A stretch of DNA of 64,000 nt. It comes from Dicaeum eximium (taxonomy: Eukaryota > Chordata > Aves > Passeriformes > Dicaeidae). The stretch lies in assembly GCA_013396995.1 (NCBI GenBank), contig VWZP01005252.1:1119963-1183962 (forward strand). The letters are read 5' to 3'. The position numbers and the translations under genes are program-made. Positions 24,256-37,700 of this stretch are shown one piece after another. The notes beneath the pieces are model-generated. The model was given only the letters and a program-made list of their open reading frames with translations. It made no database searches and had not been told where the DNA came from. Every line of letters starts with the position of its first letter. Position 1 is the stretch's first letter.

Positions 24256-27200
24256 TAGAGGCTCCTCTGGTGGATCCCTCAACACTGTAACACACTGGTT
24301 TCCCACCCGTGTGATGCAAAGGGTTAAATCAGCAGCAGCTGCAATTTCCAAAAAGACAGATTTTGAGTCAGACAAGACTTGTTCAACACTGCTGCAGCTC
24401 TGACACAACCCCTCTCCACGTGCCAGGCTGCCCAGCACCCCCAGGGAGCTGCAAAGAGCCCTCCTGGTGTCCTGGCTTCTCTGCCAGCTCCTGATGGCCA
24501 CCACTATTTCCCACTGTCCCAGCCTGTGTTTGCATCCAGAGCTGCCTCTGTGATGGATGCCTCCCACCAGCCCTGCCCCAGCCTGTGCCAGCACAGCAGC
24601 AGGGCCAGGCAGATCCTGCTCCCCATGGCAGGACTGAACATGATCCTGGCTCTCCCAGGTCCCAGCACATCCCAAGGAGTCTCTTCCCTGCCCTGGCTGC
24701 AGCAGGATCTTTGCACAGCTTATGAAACCCTGGTGTCTCCCCAGACACCAAAGGGAGAAGCAGCAGGAGTTCCATAAAAACCTGGCTCATGGAACAGGTT
24801 TCCTGCCATCAAAACATTCCCTGTGTGACAGGATCCTCTCTCTGCCAACAGGCATCTGCAATAAACAATCTATTTCTTGGCTGAAGGGAACCAAGAAGCT
24901 GTTGTGATTTGCTGCTCTCTGTCCTGCTCTCTATCCTGTAAGTTTTGACTTTTCCAAGCAAATCAGTACAGGATAGAAAGCCTACAGGGATCTGGTGGGA
25001 GATCCATGCTCAGGTGGGAGACCTTGAAGGGAGCCTTGGAGGCAGAGGCTGCACAAGCAAGGCAGGACTCACTGCAGGGACACCAACCCACTTCAGGCAT
25101 CTGTGGGAGGACTCCAGAAACACCCCAAGGGCAGGAAACATCCTCTGACTCCTCCTGCCTCAGCTTTTCTCCCCCTCTGCCTCTGCCTGCAGCACAGGGA
25201 GCAACCTTGGACTAGGAAAGCAAGGCAGCAGCAAGGCTGGGATGTGCAGCTGCAGCCACCTCCCGATGCCACCCTGACCTCGTCACCAGGGCTTTCCTCC
25301 AGTGGTGCTCCTGATGCTCTGTGCACTCCAGGAACTGCAAGGGACAAATAAATCTGCAAGACAAGTTAAATGCATTTAGCTTTTTAGAATTCTGTTACTC
25401 TAGAAAGGAGAAAAGAGGGATTTTATTTTTTTTTTCCAGGCAATGTTTGATCATTCATAATTGGCAACACAGACAGATACAACCCCTGCATTTCACAGCC
25501 TTGCACATCCACAGCCCTGCAAAGCCAATTTTGGAATGGAGCAGGAAGATATTCCTGCATCCTCTGAGAAAAATCCCATCTGCCATGCTGCCACAAGCAG
25601 AACAGGGGGATTTTTTTTGGTTGGTTTGGGGTTTTGGTGGGTTTTTTTGCACTAAATTGTTAATTCTGTTTATTACAATAGTGGCTAGAATCCAACACAG
25701 CTCAAAGATTCCTTCATAGTGAATATGAAGTGTGGACAAACTGCCATTTTTTATGACTCAGTGTGTAAGTGAAAGAACCACTACAGAATGTCCTGGTTGG
25801 GAATTTTGGGGGTTTTTTAGAGTATTTTGTTTGTTTGCTTTTAAACCAGCAGGACACTGAGCCCACAGGGCTTTTCACTAATCTCTGCACCTCAAATATT
25901 GCCTTTATCCCACAGCCACCAACAGCTTTTTCCTTTACCCTTTCTCATCCCACTTACCATTAAACTAATTAAATGTTAAACTGAAGAATAAGGGAAACTT
26001 TTGAAGAATTGGCCAATTAGTTTTTCCCCAAGATACTTTTGAAACCGGTGCCTGCCATCTACTGGCACTTTTCTCAAAATGCAGCCAGTTTAAAGGCAAA
26101 AACTGGATATAAGAACAGTTTTTCCACAAGCTACTTATGGTCATCTTGCAACTTGTTTACTCCAAGCCCCAGCAGTCACTCACTCTAAATGCTGAGTTGT
26201 TGTGTCCACTCTCTTTGCCAACTGTTGATTGTATGATCACTTGATAGAGATTAACATTATGAAATTAGAGTAATAAACCTATTTCCAAGCTGCTTCCAGT
26301 AAAATTGCCTGAGCCCAGTGACAATTACCAGAATCCTGGGATGAGCAGTTATCCATGACACTGATGCTCCCAAAAGAAGGGATGCTGAAAGGCTCCCTCC
26401 TTCCCTACAAACAAGGCTCCCAACTTTTAATTACTTGTCTCCTTCTTCAGATTAACCAGAAAGGGTTGTGACTGTTTTCCCATTTGTTTATCAGAATTAC
26501 TTTTAATCCACAAGATGGGAAATATATTTCAGTTAATATTTTCTTGGCTGAATCTTTATTCTAGTTTAACTTCATTTTCTTCTAGAGCTCACAATACTGA
26601 AGTCCTGAGTAGAAACACTGACAGCACTTTCTGAGGGGCTTGAGGAGCGCACCTTGATTTTACCCCACAGTCACTGATGTCAATGGGTGGTAAATTTACT
26701 TTTTAAAAAATCTGTCTCCTTGCCAGCAGAGGAATGACTTCTATTCCAAGCAGTATTTTGATTCAACAGGCTGATGTTTTAACCTCATTCTCTAAAAGCC
26801 AGGGTTTAAATCCTTAAATGTTCCCTGAACTCCTGGCAACCATTTTCAAATGACTCCAACCTCCCACACAGCCTGTTAACGCAGCAAAGAGCCACCACCA
26901 AGGCACAGAGCTTTGTGAGCTTTCCTCACACAAACCTATTTAAAGCAGAATGCTCTGTACTAATCTTGCAGGGAGCTGGAGGCCAAAGCTTTACAAAATA
27001 GAGATTTTCAGGGGTTTTAAAAGTTTTCTGTCTCCCAACACCTTCCAAGGGCCTACATCTCTGATGTGAGCAGTGTTTGCTCTCTGAAGGTGACCTTAGC
27101 CTGCATCCTAAAAACACTTATCCTTAGCCTGATCTCTAGTGTAAGGTCTGCCTGCTCTGGGTGTGCTGATATCTCAATAGCTTGTAAAACTGCTAAAAAG

Positions 27201-27659
27201 TCCCAATTTTTTTGTTGTTGTTTATAAAGACCTACTACACTCATTCTTACGTAACTACGACGGTTTGCAGGGTGTGACAAAGCCTGCACATCCCTGGGTT
27301 CTGACCTCAGCAGGAATCACAATCATTCCTGGAGGAAATTTTGCAGCTGTGCAGCCAGGTAAATGAACATCTGGACAAGACAGCTCTCCAGAGCCACCCA
27401 GAATTCTCAGAGCTGGCAAATGCAGTGGCCACCCACTGCCAGCCCAGCCCAACACAGGCACCCAGCACCCTGGGAAATCACCCCCTGCTCAGGCCCAAGT
27501 GATGCATTCCCAAGCTTCCTCAATTCAACAGTTTTATTTTTCTTAAGAATACTTCCAGAGGACAGAGAAACACAGACAACTGACAAGTCTTCATATTCAG
27601 TTCTTTCTCCGATCCTTTAAGAGAAAAAAAAACTTGCAAATTAAATCTTTTTAGTGAGT
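21061..27659. other. intergenic DNA, no gene recognised
   Basis: No coding gene is supported. The only clear repeat is the (CA)n tract at 24225-24253. The longest frame, about 199 codons on the minus strand at 24076-24675, reads through that CA tract as a Cys-Val run and looks random. Repeat-free AT-rich stretches lie at about 26060-26320 and 26430-26600. Confidence 0.55.
24225..24253. repeat. (CA)n dinucleotide microsatellite
   Basis: An almost pure CA run of about 14 units; it is likely to vary in length between individuals. Confidence 0.97.
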
Positions 27660-27970
27660 TCCAACACTGCTCTCAGCTCTGGCTAGGAGACAGTCCCTGC
27701 CCCAAGGAGCTTCCAGTCTAAGAGAGTGATACAAAGGTGAGGGTGACAGGGACAACAAGGAGGAAGGTGACACAGTTTTCATGCTGCTGGTGCCATTCCT
27801 GGAGACTGGTACAAGTGTTTGTGCTGGCAGTCAGGACAGACACACTGAGGAGCCCACACTGTGCACTCTGTGTGTTCTCTCTGCAGGTATTTGGAAGGGA
27901 CAAGGTAAAGAAGCTCTCAAGAAAGTTTTCAAGGCAGTCCTGTGATGAGGAAGGCATTTGTTCTATGTAG
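27660..27970. repeat. possible ancient L3/CR1-like repeat fragment
   Basis: The stretch near 27690-27722 (GTCCCTGCCCCAAGGAGCTT and the AGTCTAA that follows) resembles a sequence common in very old L3/CR1-like LINE remnants of amniotes. The block continues for about 250 bp without an open frame of note. The match is from memory, so the call is tentative. Confidence 0.35.
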
Positions 27971-30900
27971 AAATTTTTGCCTATTTACATCCTTTTTTTT
28001 TTTTTAAGAAGAAAATAAAAGTTAATATGCCAAAAAACACATTCATCAAATCAGTTCAATTACAAAAATAAAATTTTCAAGCGATGTCTTTCTAAAATAA
28101 ATATCAATAGGTAAAAATGTAAAATAGAAATAAATAAATACATGTATCCAAGCTATCTTGGTAAAACACAAACAAGCATAATTCCTTACTGAAAAGTATC
28201 CTTGGAATCCTGATTAAAGCAGCAACTGTTCAGAGCCTCCTTCCCCTCAGTAACAGAGGAAAATGAGTCCCAAGCAGTAAAGAACAGATTTGTAATAAAA
28301 GAAATATAAAGGACTGTGTTCCTTATAGTAAAGTATTGAACATTTCCTTCTTTGCTGATCAACAGAGGCTAAAAAAACAAGAGTTCCATGATATTCCCCA
28401 GATGAAATTTACTGGTATTTCCAACCAGTGGAAGGTTAACTTTTTTTTTTCACAGGATAAAAAAGTCCTGTCTGTAAACTTGATTGATTGTGAACATACA
28501 TCTTTAGTCCCTTGATTGAGCAGAAAATTAATCCATCTTAAAAACACTGAGCTGCCCTTTTCTCCCCCTCCCCAAAGAGCAATTCTCAGGGGCAGAACTC
28601 AGCCACTCCAGTAGCCAGCTCAGCACAGCGAGCTGGGCCAGCTCAGCCTGGGGCAGGAACTTTTACTGCTTGGGAGCACAAGCTGCACCAGTTTGGGATG
28701 GTCCAACACAAAATCAATGTTTCCACGGCAGCACCTTGCATTTCAAGGGGTAGTTGATTGGCCTGAGCTCCTGCTGGCAGGAGCCAGGCCCAGTTTGGCC
28801 AGTGTAAGTCACAGTGCTCTGGGTGACAGAGGCAGGGTACCCTACTCCCCACACTCATAAGGCAGTACCACTCCAGGAAATCTGTTTCTTTCTTGAAGGT
28901 TTCAGGTTTTTTGTGGTCCTGTATGTCCTCTTACTTTTTAAGTTGTTTTCCTACCTATTTAAAAGGAGCAACATGCCCAGATTAACAACAGAGGTCAAGT
29001 AGGCAAAGATTAAAATGTCCACAATGCAAGCTCTAGGTTTACAATGTACTGGTCATGCATAAACCCCTACAGATCCTGGCAGGCATTTGAACATTTAGGT
29101 TGATGGAAGATCAAATTGCTAATGAACTGACTGCTGAATGGACTGTAGCCAGCTTGAAATCACTGGTAGGTTCTGCTTTTGATGTCACAACAATTGAAGT
29201 CATGTCAGTGGTCATCTACTTTAGCCCTTTTTGCTTTCAAAGAAAGATGCTGCAAGAAAAGAAAAAAAGATGCTTAAGAGATACACCAAAATTAGTAAAA
29301 AAATCAACTACAATGCTTTCTATCCTTAATCACAATTTAAATAAATTCTAGCACAAATATCCACACCCATCCAAGCTCTGCTTGTTACTGACACAACTAA
29401 AGTAAACCCTTTAAATAAAAACCTACATGTTGATATTCTGGCTTGTAATAAAATAACCTTTAGCTCTTCTATACTAGCTGTAAGCATAGGAACAATTTCC
29501 CATTGGAAGCAATTTCCCAGGTGTAAAAGTGTACAGAAAGATGTGCTCCCAAAAATACACGTGCAAAAAACACCAGGAGAATGTACACAAAGGACAAGAT
29601 TTTAACAACTGTATTAATCCTGAAATTGCACTGGACCTTTGGAACCTCTGTGCCCTTAAAGACCTACAAATGTGGAATGAAATATGAAAAGAATTCTGCA
29701 AAACTTGGAATGAGAAATAACTGACCAAGATCAAGCCGTAGAAGAACATTTTTTAACAGAGTCCTATTCAGTGGTAATTTGTTTTTAATTTGTTCCTTGA
29801 CAGAGGAATAAAACATTTCCTTCCTAGCACAAAGATGTATCCTTCAGTAGAAAAAGGATCTGAATATCTATAAATCAACATAAATCTGTGTGATTTGCAA
29901 CTGTTCACTTATTCAAGTTTTACGTGTATGATTCAAAGTTTTACCCAAGAGAAATATTTCTAATTTTCAAACATTTTGTAAGGACAGCCAAGACTTTTGG
30001 CTGATATGGAAAACTGACCAGGCTGGAAGAGAGAATTTTCCTCAAAATCAGCACCATCCTTGAGAGCTACCATTTATTTTAGGATGAAAGCAACAATTAG
30101 GTCATACTGCAAACAGATTCCACTTGATCAAATCCAAAGGATGGCAGTGGTAAAAATTAAGTTTTGATATAATTTCCTAGAACATCTACAGCAGTAGTAG
30201 CACTACCCTGAAAAACATGTTCCCTCAGACAGGGAGCTCAATTCAAGACAAGTCCCCTTTGCTACCATCTCTCTAAAGGAAAACCTCATCCCAAACTCCA
30301 GCCCATGGAGAGGTCACAAGAGGATTTTGTGTGGGTGTGGGCTGCTAAATGTAAATTATGTGACAACTGTAAATATGTGAGTCAAAGGACTAATTACTGC
30401 AGGAACAGATTCGATTCAGCATTGGCTCAGCTCCTTTTTACACCATGTCTGCAGATCATCTCCCAGCAGCTGAAGGCCCTGCCCTGCAGAACATATTCAG
30501 CTACTTAGCAAGTCCATTTATAGATGGGAATTGTCTGGATAATTGAGATTAATTATCCAAGATGAGCATAAAAAAACCCTCTCTCGAGTCAATCACATGA
30601 ACAGATGCCAAACTGTTGGGAACTGTAGCCACAGAGGTGTCCTAAGGTGCTTCATGCACCACAGGATTCTCCATTTTGACAAAATCCAAGGAAGTAAAAG
30701 AAAACAAACATGAGATTCTCCAAGAAGCCAGATAGTGAAGCAGATGTATAAACTAGAAACAGACCACCTTTTTCATAGGTCTGATATGCAAATGCATTTT
30801 TTCACTCAGATTTTGGAAATATTTCATTAATTTAAAAGATAAAGCTCAGTAGATATTATTGTCCAGTGGAAAATTCAAATACAACATCAATTTGGTAATC

Positions 30901-31495
30901 TGTACAGTATTTACAGGCTATGTGGTACCAACAGCTACAGCTGAACTAACATCTAGATAATATTTAATATCAATTCAGTTCTCAGAATGACCAGTGAGTA
31001 AATCTGGATTAACAGATTCACATGGGACAATCAGTAAAGGTTGGTGAAAACTACTAAAAGATGTTTATAAATAAAAGGTATCTGTATCACACATAGCAAT
31101 TTGCAATAAAGGTTTGCACAAACAGCAGTTGTTCTTTGGCATTTCACATTTGAACAGATCAGAACTGATTTTTTTCTGCAGTAAACATAATTCATGCTCA
31201 AAAAAAAAAAAAAAGGGCTCAGGATTTTCACAAACATTTGCAAAGCATGCAAAGGCTCTCCTAAAATTATTATGCAGTGTGACCACTGCCTACTCACAGT
31301 GCTGCTCAGGGAAGTGCTACCAAGGGTATCACTTCACTATATTGAAGAGTAGAATGGCTGAAAGCTTCATTTCCCAAAGTGCTATGATGGTAAACATAAA
31401 TTTACCAGCAAATAGATCTCATTTTGTAACTCTGAGATCCATTGGCTGGATAACAGGGAAAAATGTTTCATGCATCAACTAATTTTCCTCTTTCT
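27971..31495. other. DHX35 3' flank, possible 3' UTR, no other gene recognised
   Basis: This stretch follows the DHX35 stop codon on the minus strand and is AT-rich without a coding region. Part of it next to 31495 must be the DHX35 3' UTR. The first plausible minus-strand polyadenylation motif is an ATTAAA near 30968; a canonical AATAAA is at about 30078. I cannot fix the transcript end. Confidence 0.45.
30963..30968 (-). terminator. DHX35: candidate DHX35 polyadenylation signal (ATTAAA)
   Basis: The minus-strand ATTAAA lies about 530 nt past the DHX35 stop. It is a common variant signal but also frequent by chance in AT-rich DNA. The alternative is the AATAAA at about 30073-30078. Confidence 0.2.
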
Positions 31496-31751
31496 TTATA
31501 TTAAAACCACTCCAATGACCAGAGCCAAGTTAATTTGTGTCCCATTAGAGCACAGCAAAACATAAACCCTGAGGAAGTGCAGACACAAGAGCTGCTGCTG
31601 CAGCAATGGTACCGTTTGGCCTTTATGGCGGTTCCGTACCGTTCCTTGCTGGTAAAAGTGAGGTGCCAGCTCCAACAGCCAGGAGGATTCAACAGCTGTC
31701 ACATCTCTCATGTAGTATTTAGCAGTCTGTATCACTTCATTGTAGACTACC
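31496..31751 (-). CDS. DHX35: DHX35 exon 21 with aberrant C-terminal tail
   Basis: Residues 652-736. The first part, VVYNEVIQTAKYYMRDVTAV to LLELAPHFYQQGT (up to residue 689), is clearly DHX35. The frame then continues for 47 unfamiliar residues, with hydrophobic runs near the end, to TAA at 31496-31498. The other forward frame just past residue 689 encodes IKAKR, close to the LKAKR of the mammalian tail. That suggests a small indel close to the end. A splice donor at ACG/GTACGG leading to a further exon is an alternative. Confidence 0.85.
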
Positions 31752-34700
31752 CTGGGAGAATGGAGACAAAAAAGAATGGTGTTTGCTGTCAAGCAATGAG
31801 GGAGAGCTGGTAGCAGCATATTGAGACAGTTTCACATACATGCTGCCAGAGGTGGCACTTACAGAGAGACAAGAGTCCTCAAGCTGTAATTCAGCCTCTT
31901 GCCTCTTTCCCTCTGGTTGGTCAGAGTTGTCCACATTAACAAAATCTTTTGATTGCCATGAAAACAACCTCACATACTACCAACCAGACCATATGGGTGC
32001 AAGGTATATATGAAAGAATGTTTCTTATATTAGGGTCAAGGGGGACTCACAAGTGATGCTTTGGAAGACAGAATATGAATTACTCTGTGATATCATAAGG
32101 GAAGATGTCCAAAGCACCAAAACCCTGCACCCACAACAAGGAGGGCACAAACCCCAGCATGACTATCCCTGGCGCCAGTCTGCAGACAAGTGAGATAAGC
32201 TTCAGAGGAAGAAATCACCTTTAACTCCTGCCAGAACATCTCCTGGGAAGAGGTTTAGGAACATCCAACCATGTGGACTCATCCCCACTGCCAGCACAGT
32301 CAGGCTGCCAGCATGGCCAATCTATTTCTGAGGTCACCTTCAGTAGGTGAGGTCATTTTCCCCAAGGAAGTGCAAACCCTTGCACTGAAGGGGCAGCTAC
32401 CAAATCCTTAAGTCACCATCTGCCTTTACACACAGCAGAGCTGCAAACACCTGAGGTTTGTGGTTTCTCATTAATTGGTATTTAGCTCCCAAAAGCAAAG
32501 AGGAAAGAGTCCAAAATTCTTTTCACCAAATGTCCTGAGACATGGCAACTAACACAACTAAAAATAAATCAGAGGAAAACAAATCAGAATGAAAATACAT
32601 TTCCTATACACCTGTAAAAAGAGAGAACTGAAGCCTTCAGTGGAGGATGGTTGCCCAAGCTGCAGTAGCACTGCAATTTAGGTTGCTGACTAAGTTAAAC
32701 TCCTGTGTGACAGGATGCCACAACACCAGGCCAGGCTTATCCTTCTAAGTCTCCTCAGCAGGCAGTGAAGGATAGAAGTCCAAATACTTCAGGTTGATCA
32801 TGCTGACCTGAGAGTTCCACACACATTTCTGTTTGTAATCTGAGGACCTCTGACCTGCAAATGGAATGATCATACCCCAGCTAATGGGAAGCACAGCCAG
32901 TTCTTTCCTCAATCTGCTGGACAGCCATAACTTTCCACATCATGCCTTTTATGTGTAAGCACTTTCCCTGCAATCCATTTGCCATTTCTGCAGCACCTGT
33001 TTGACAGGATATTTCCTTAACAGGCTTAATAAAAGTAAATTGATCCTAGCTCTGTTTAGGTACAGAGACTACTTGGAGAACACTCTGCAGTGCAAGATGT
33101 GATGCCCACTAAACAGGGTCACCTGGCTCTGCTTTCCAACCTCTGCAGTTTTCTTTGACAGTTAAACATCACTCTATTCCCCTCATTTATTTGGATACTC
33201 CCTACAAAATGTTGCAAAGGAAATGCCATTTGGATTCTCTCTGTGGGAACTATGACCTTCTACAACTATTCTCCCACTGATGGAGAGAAGCAATTCAATT
33301 TGGATGCTGCAAATCCCTTAAAAAATCCCCAAAGAAGAGAAAGCAGCTCTAACTTACCAGCGTGGAGGTTTCTCTGCATACAGCACTGAGCTGGGGTGGA
33401 TATGAAGCTCGTGGTCATCACGGATAGTCCTTGAAAGCAAAATACTATTTCAGACTGTGCCTCTCTTTATTGCTTAACATTTGGTTCCTTTCTGCCCCAG
33501 TATGAATGTTTAATAAAAGCAAGAATGAAAGGGCTGGAGTAAATTAACAACATTTGCATTTAATGAACAGATGAAACCTGGCCAAAGGAACAATCGATAA
33601 TTTGATGTCCTAAAGAAATTTTATCTACATTAAATGAAAAACTATCATTTTAGGCTTTTACTCAGTGCTCTGGGAGTGCTACAACACTATGCACTACAAC
33701 TGTACTTGCTTAACTTAAAGCAACCTAATGACTATTACCAGCAGCTTCCCACTATTAATAGTTTTAGTTATATTTGCCAAAGAGAAGAGATAAACAGTGC
33801 AGCAGTTTGCAAATACAGAACTTCAAATATGTAATGTATTGACTGCCACATGTTCCTAATTGCAAATTAGGAGGAACATCTGCTTGTTGATTAAATTTAG
33901 ATTTATTCATCAGAGGAGCTTTCCAACCAAGCACCAGTTGCAGTGTTACTGTATATAGTCACCTGTAAGCTCCTGTGGAGTGGAATTTAGCTGCATTAGC
34001 AAAGAATCCAGAAACTATGCACTTCAAAACAGGATCTGGATCACCTGGAAAGAAGAATTTTTCTGTAAGATGAGTCAATGGAAAGGAAAAAAATCCCTAA
34101 TATACCACTTAATCACCTGAAACAACTTTTCAGAGTGCATCAGGCTTTGATAGCAAAGGCAGGAGAGCAGACAAACCCTGAAATTCCTTTTGACTTCAAT
34201 TTCACAGCAGAGCAAAAATTGCTGCCTAAAAAACTAATGTTGCCACCTGTGTCTCCATGAAGAGTTTAACAGTCCCTAAAGCAGCCCAGTGTGACAGCTG
34301 AGCATTGAAGGCTGATTTTTCAGAGCAGGTAGAGACAAGTGCTAAGAACCAGTCCTGGCACCCGTGCACACACAGCACAGCTGGAAATCACATCCCAAAG
34401 TCTGAACAGCACTTTGAGCAAAAATGGCCTTTTTGAAAAAACAAAGAGGGAACAGGGTAACCTATTTATGAGTCTTTTGGAAAATCTGTCCACTAAATAG
34501 ATGATCAGTGGTTACAACTTTTGCTGGAAATCTCAACTAATGAAGACTGGACTAAAACTGAATTATAGAAATGGCTAAAGTACTCTTCTGCAGCCATTCT
34601 TAGGAAAAAAAATCTGATCTGAATTAATGTTATTTTGAGGCCAGAATAAAAATACTCCAAAGGTTACAACAAAGCAGGGAGCAGACTGACAGTTTGGAAA

Positions 34701-37700
34701 CCACTTTCCCTATGTATTGGACAAGAGCTTAAAAAAAATTTCACCTTCACTGGACTTCTTTGGCACTTTAAAGCGGACGAGAAGTTTTTTCAGCTGCTCT
34801 CTTACAACAGAAGCTCTCACAAGCCCTTTGTAGTTTAGAAAGTGTTCCTGACACCACTGGGAGCTTTTGCTGTGCTGTAAAGTGACAGGAGAAAAAAATC
34901 TTAATGAGATACCATCAGCAAAGCAAACTCAATCTCTTTTGGATAGCCTTGTTCTGTTTTAATTCTGGTCTCCTACAACACATTCATTGTTGTTTTCCCT
35001 GAAAATTACCTATTTACAGAACAACTAACAAGGGTATGTAGCACTAGTAACTAAAAAACATGTGTCAAACAACTTGTAAATAGCAGCAGATCAAATGCTG
35101 TGGGGTATCAAACACATGTGCTTCATTTCTTCATATGTGGTGAAAGAGAAGAGCATCAGTCATTCCATTTAACTCTCTCAGATCATAAACTCATCTGTTT
35201 TCAACCTCAAAATGTAAACAACCTTTTCAGTGCTGTTTTCATTGGTCTCCTCTCTGCAAAGAGCTGTTTCTCCAGAAAGCAGCACTCCCTCCAGGAGCTT
35301 TTGCATCTGACTGTTTCTAAGAGCATTACACAGATACAAAATGTGAAAGGCAACATTTCAGTTGGTGCCTGCCTGGCTGCTTTGTGGCTGGGGAAAAAAA
35401 GTCATGTTTGAATACTTGGGTGGTTACACTGCTTCAACTCAGCACTGCTGCAATTATCTTACTACAGAAGTGGTTTACACCAGCAAAATATACTTCTCCC
35501 AAATAGGTGTAGCAACTTCAAAACTATTAAATAAAAGCTTACAGAGCAGTACTAAGGTTGGTGCTAGACCTCAGGATAAAAACCTAAGGTCAATGAAAAA
35601 CAGGGTATGATGATCAATGAGTTAATTTAACACCAGAAAAAAGACCACTAGATTTAAATGCAGATTATGATCAGTAAAACAAGAGAAAATATTAATTTCA
35701 TTGGAAATTTGGACATGTTTTCCCCAAGCCCCAAGACAAAACCCCTGTCTCCTTGAAAGCACAGCTGTCTACCCATAAGATTTCCATGCTGTACCGCAAA
35801 AAAATTCTCTTTTACTCCCTGTTCAGAGGAACTGTGGAAGGTCTATAGCAAATGGTGACCAGAGAGTCTTTTAATGTAGAATTATCACTTGATAGGCTTG
35901 GTAGATCCTCAGTTTTGAGGACTTTTTGTGTCCTGAACTTCCAGATTCAGAAGTGAAAGCTCAGGTTTCCTCCCATTCCTGCAAATCCATATCCACTTGA
36001 ACTGACTTACTTTGACAAAGGCTTCATAAACATTCAGCATGGTCAGATGATCACCTTCCTCCACAGCAAACTTTCTGTGCTGCCTGGCCTGCAGAACCAG
36101 AAATATCATTTTATAGGCAGATTGATTTTTGCTGAAATCATGTCTGGCATGCCCAGTTCCCTTCAGCTCTGTATTTCCTGGGGACTGTTAAATTCTTCCT
36201 ATCTAGGGCAGCTCCCCTGGGCAACAGCAATACTCTACAAGCCCCCCCTATACTCAGGAAAATTTCTAAAACTGAAATTAGAAAAATTAACAGATAAGAA
36301 ACCGCCATTCATTAAAATTAGGCTCCTACTACCTATGAAGAATTTGCTACATCCTTCCTGTTTTGTTCAAATCAAAAGGAAGTGGTGTGTGGGAAGGTTT
36401 TTGGGGATTTGTTTTGCAAGCCCTTACACTGACCAATATTGGTTTATAACCTTTCATGTTTCTGGCCCTCAGAAGGAGGTTTTTAGCACTACTAAAAGAC
36501 TCCAAGGTTCCCCAGTTATTTGGTTTATTCCTTTACCTACAACAAACAGATACTATTCCAGACCTTATTTTATTTTCTCACAAAGCTGCAGTCTGTAATA
36601 GGCACCAGTAAAACACTTGCCAGAAGTCCAGAAATGCAGAGCAAACAAACAGAAAATGAGACACAACTGAACTTACAGCCTGGTTTTTTTGATTTGGAGG
36701 GATCACAAAGATGTTTTGAATCTGCATCATGGCAGCAATTGTCAAAATCTCTTGGGAGCAGCCAAAATTTCCTGAAGAGTAAATGGAGAAATTCAATAAA
36801 GGAAATCTTCCATTCAATTTTGCCTCATAGAGAATAAAATGAAAAAGAAGCAGAATATGTTTTTATAATATTTAAAACAAAAATACATAAACTTCTGGAT
36901 TTTTTTAGTATAAGAGAGAATGTTTTCAGTGGAAAACTTAAGAGGCAAATGTTAGACTTATCAGACTGTGAAATGTCTTAATTATTTAATAGAGATTTTA
37001 ACCAATTCTTTTCACTGCAGACCACACCAAGAAGAAGTATAGTTAGAGTTTAGCAAATGTCTAGCAATACAGTACAATTTCATGATTGTGAAGAAACTGT
37101 GATCTTTTTCCTCCTACCTGATTCCAGAAGCATCTTTGCAAACATAGGATTCAAAGGAAACTCAGCTATTCTCATTCCAAGAGGCTCTGTTAATCGGCAG
37201 TGCATATCCAAACCTGCAGCACATTAAGAAACACAGGCAAAATCAACACCTCAGCAAGGCTTCTCTTAGACTTAAACTGTACTAAAGAGCAGAATTACAA
37301 GCTAAAATATAGCAAATGCACCTTCGAGTTGATGAATGTAAATTACACTAAGCTTAAAGGCAATCCATGATAGCCATTTACTCTCCCATGGGTCACCAGA
37401 ATTTTTTTTTTTTTTGAAAATACTTGAACATGCAAATTTTTCAATTTTGACCAAGTTTCACTCTTACTATCAGTAATTTTAAAAACCTGCAAGTCAATGC
37501 CATGGCCAGAGGGGATATTAGCTGTTAGACCTCTGTTCCTCTTTTTAAATATTTAGTAACATCTCTGTTAATGGGGATGTAAAGCAAATAAGAACAGGGA
37601 TAAACAGGGAACAGGCATTACTGCAGAAACAGGAAGCACTGCTGACAGTTAGGGTGTCATTTTTCTAAGCACATCTACTTAGGCCATGGAGAAAAATAAT

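Noticed and set aside
24076..24675. 199-codon open frame on the minus strand
   Set aside because: It reads through the CA microsatellite as a Cys-Val run, overlaps similar frames on both strands, and matches no family I know.
31520..31700. DHX35 pseudogene, because of the altered tail
   Set aside because: All other exons, splice sites and catalytic motifs are intact, so the gene as a whole appears functional.
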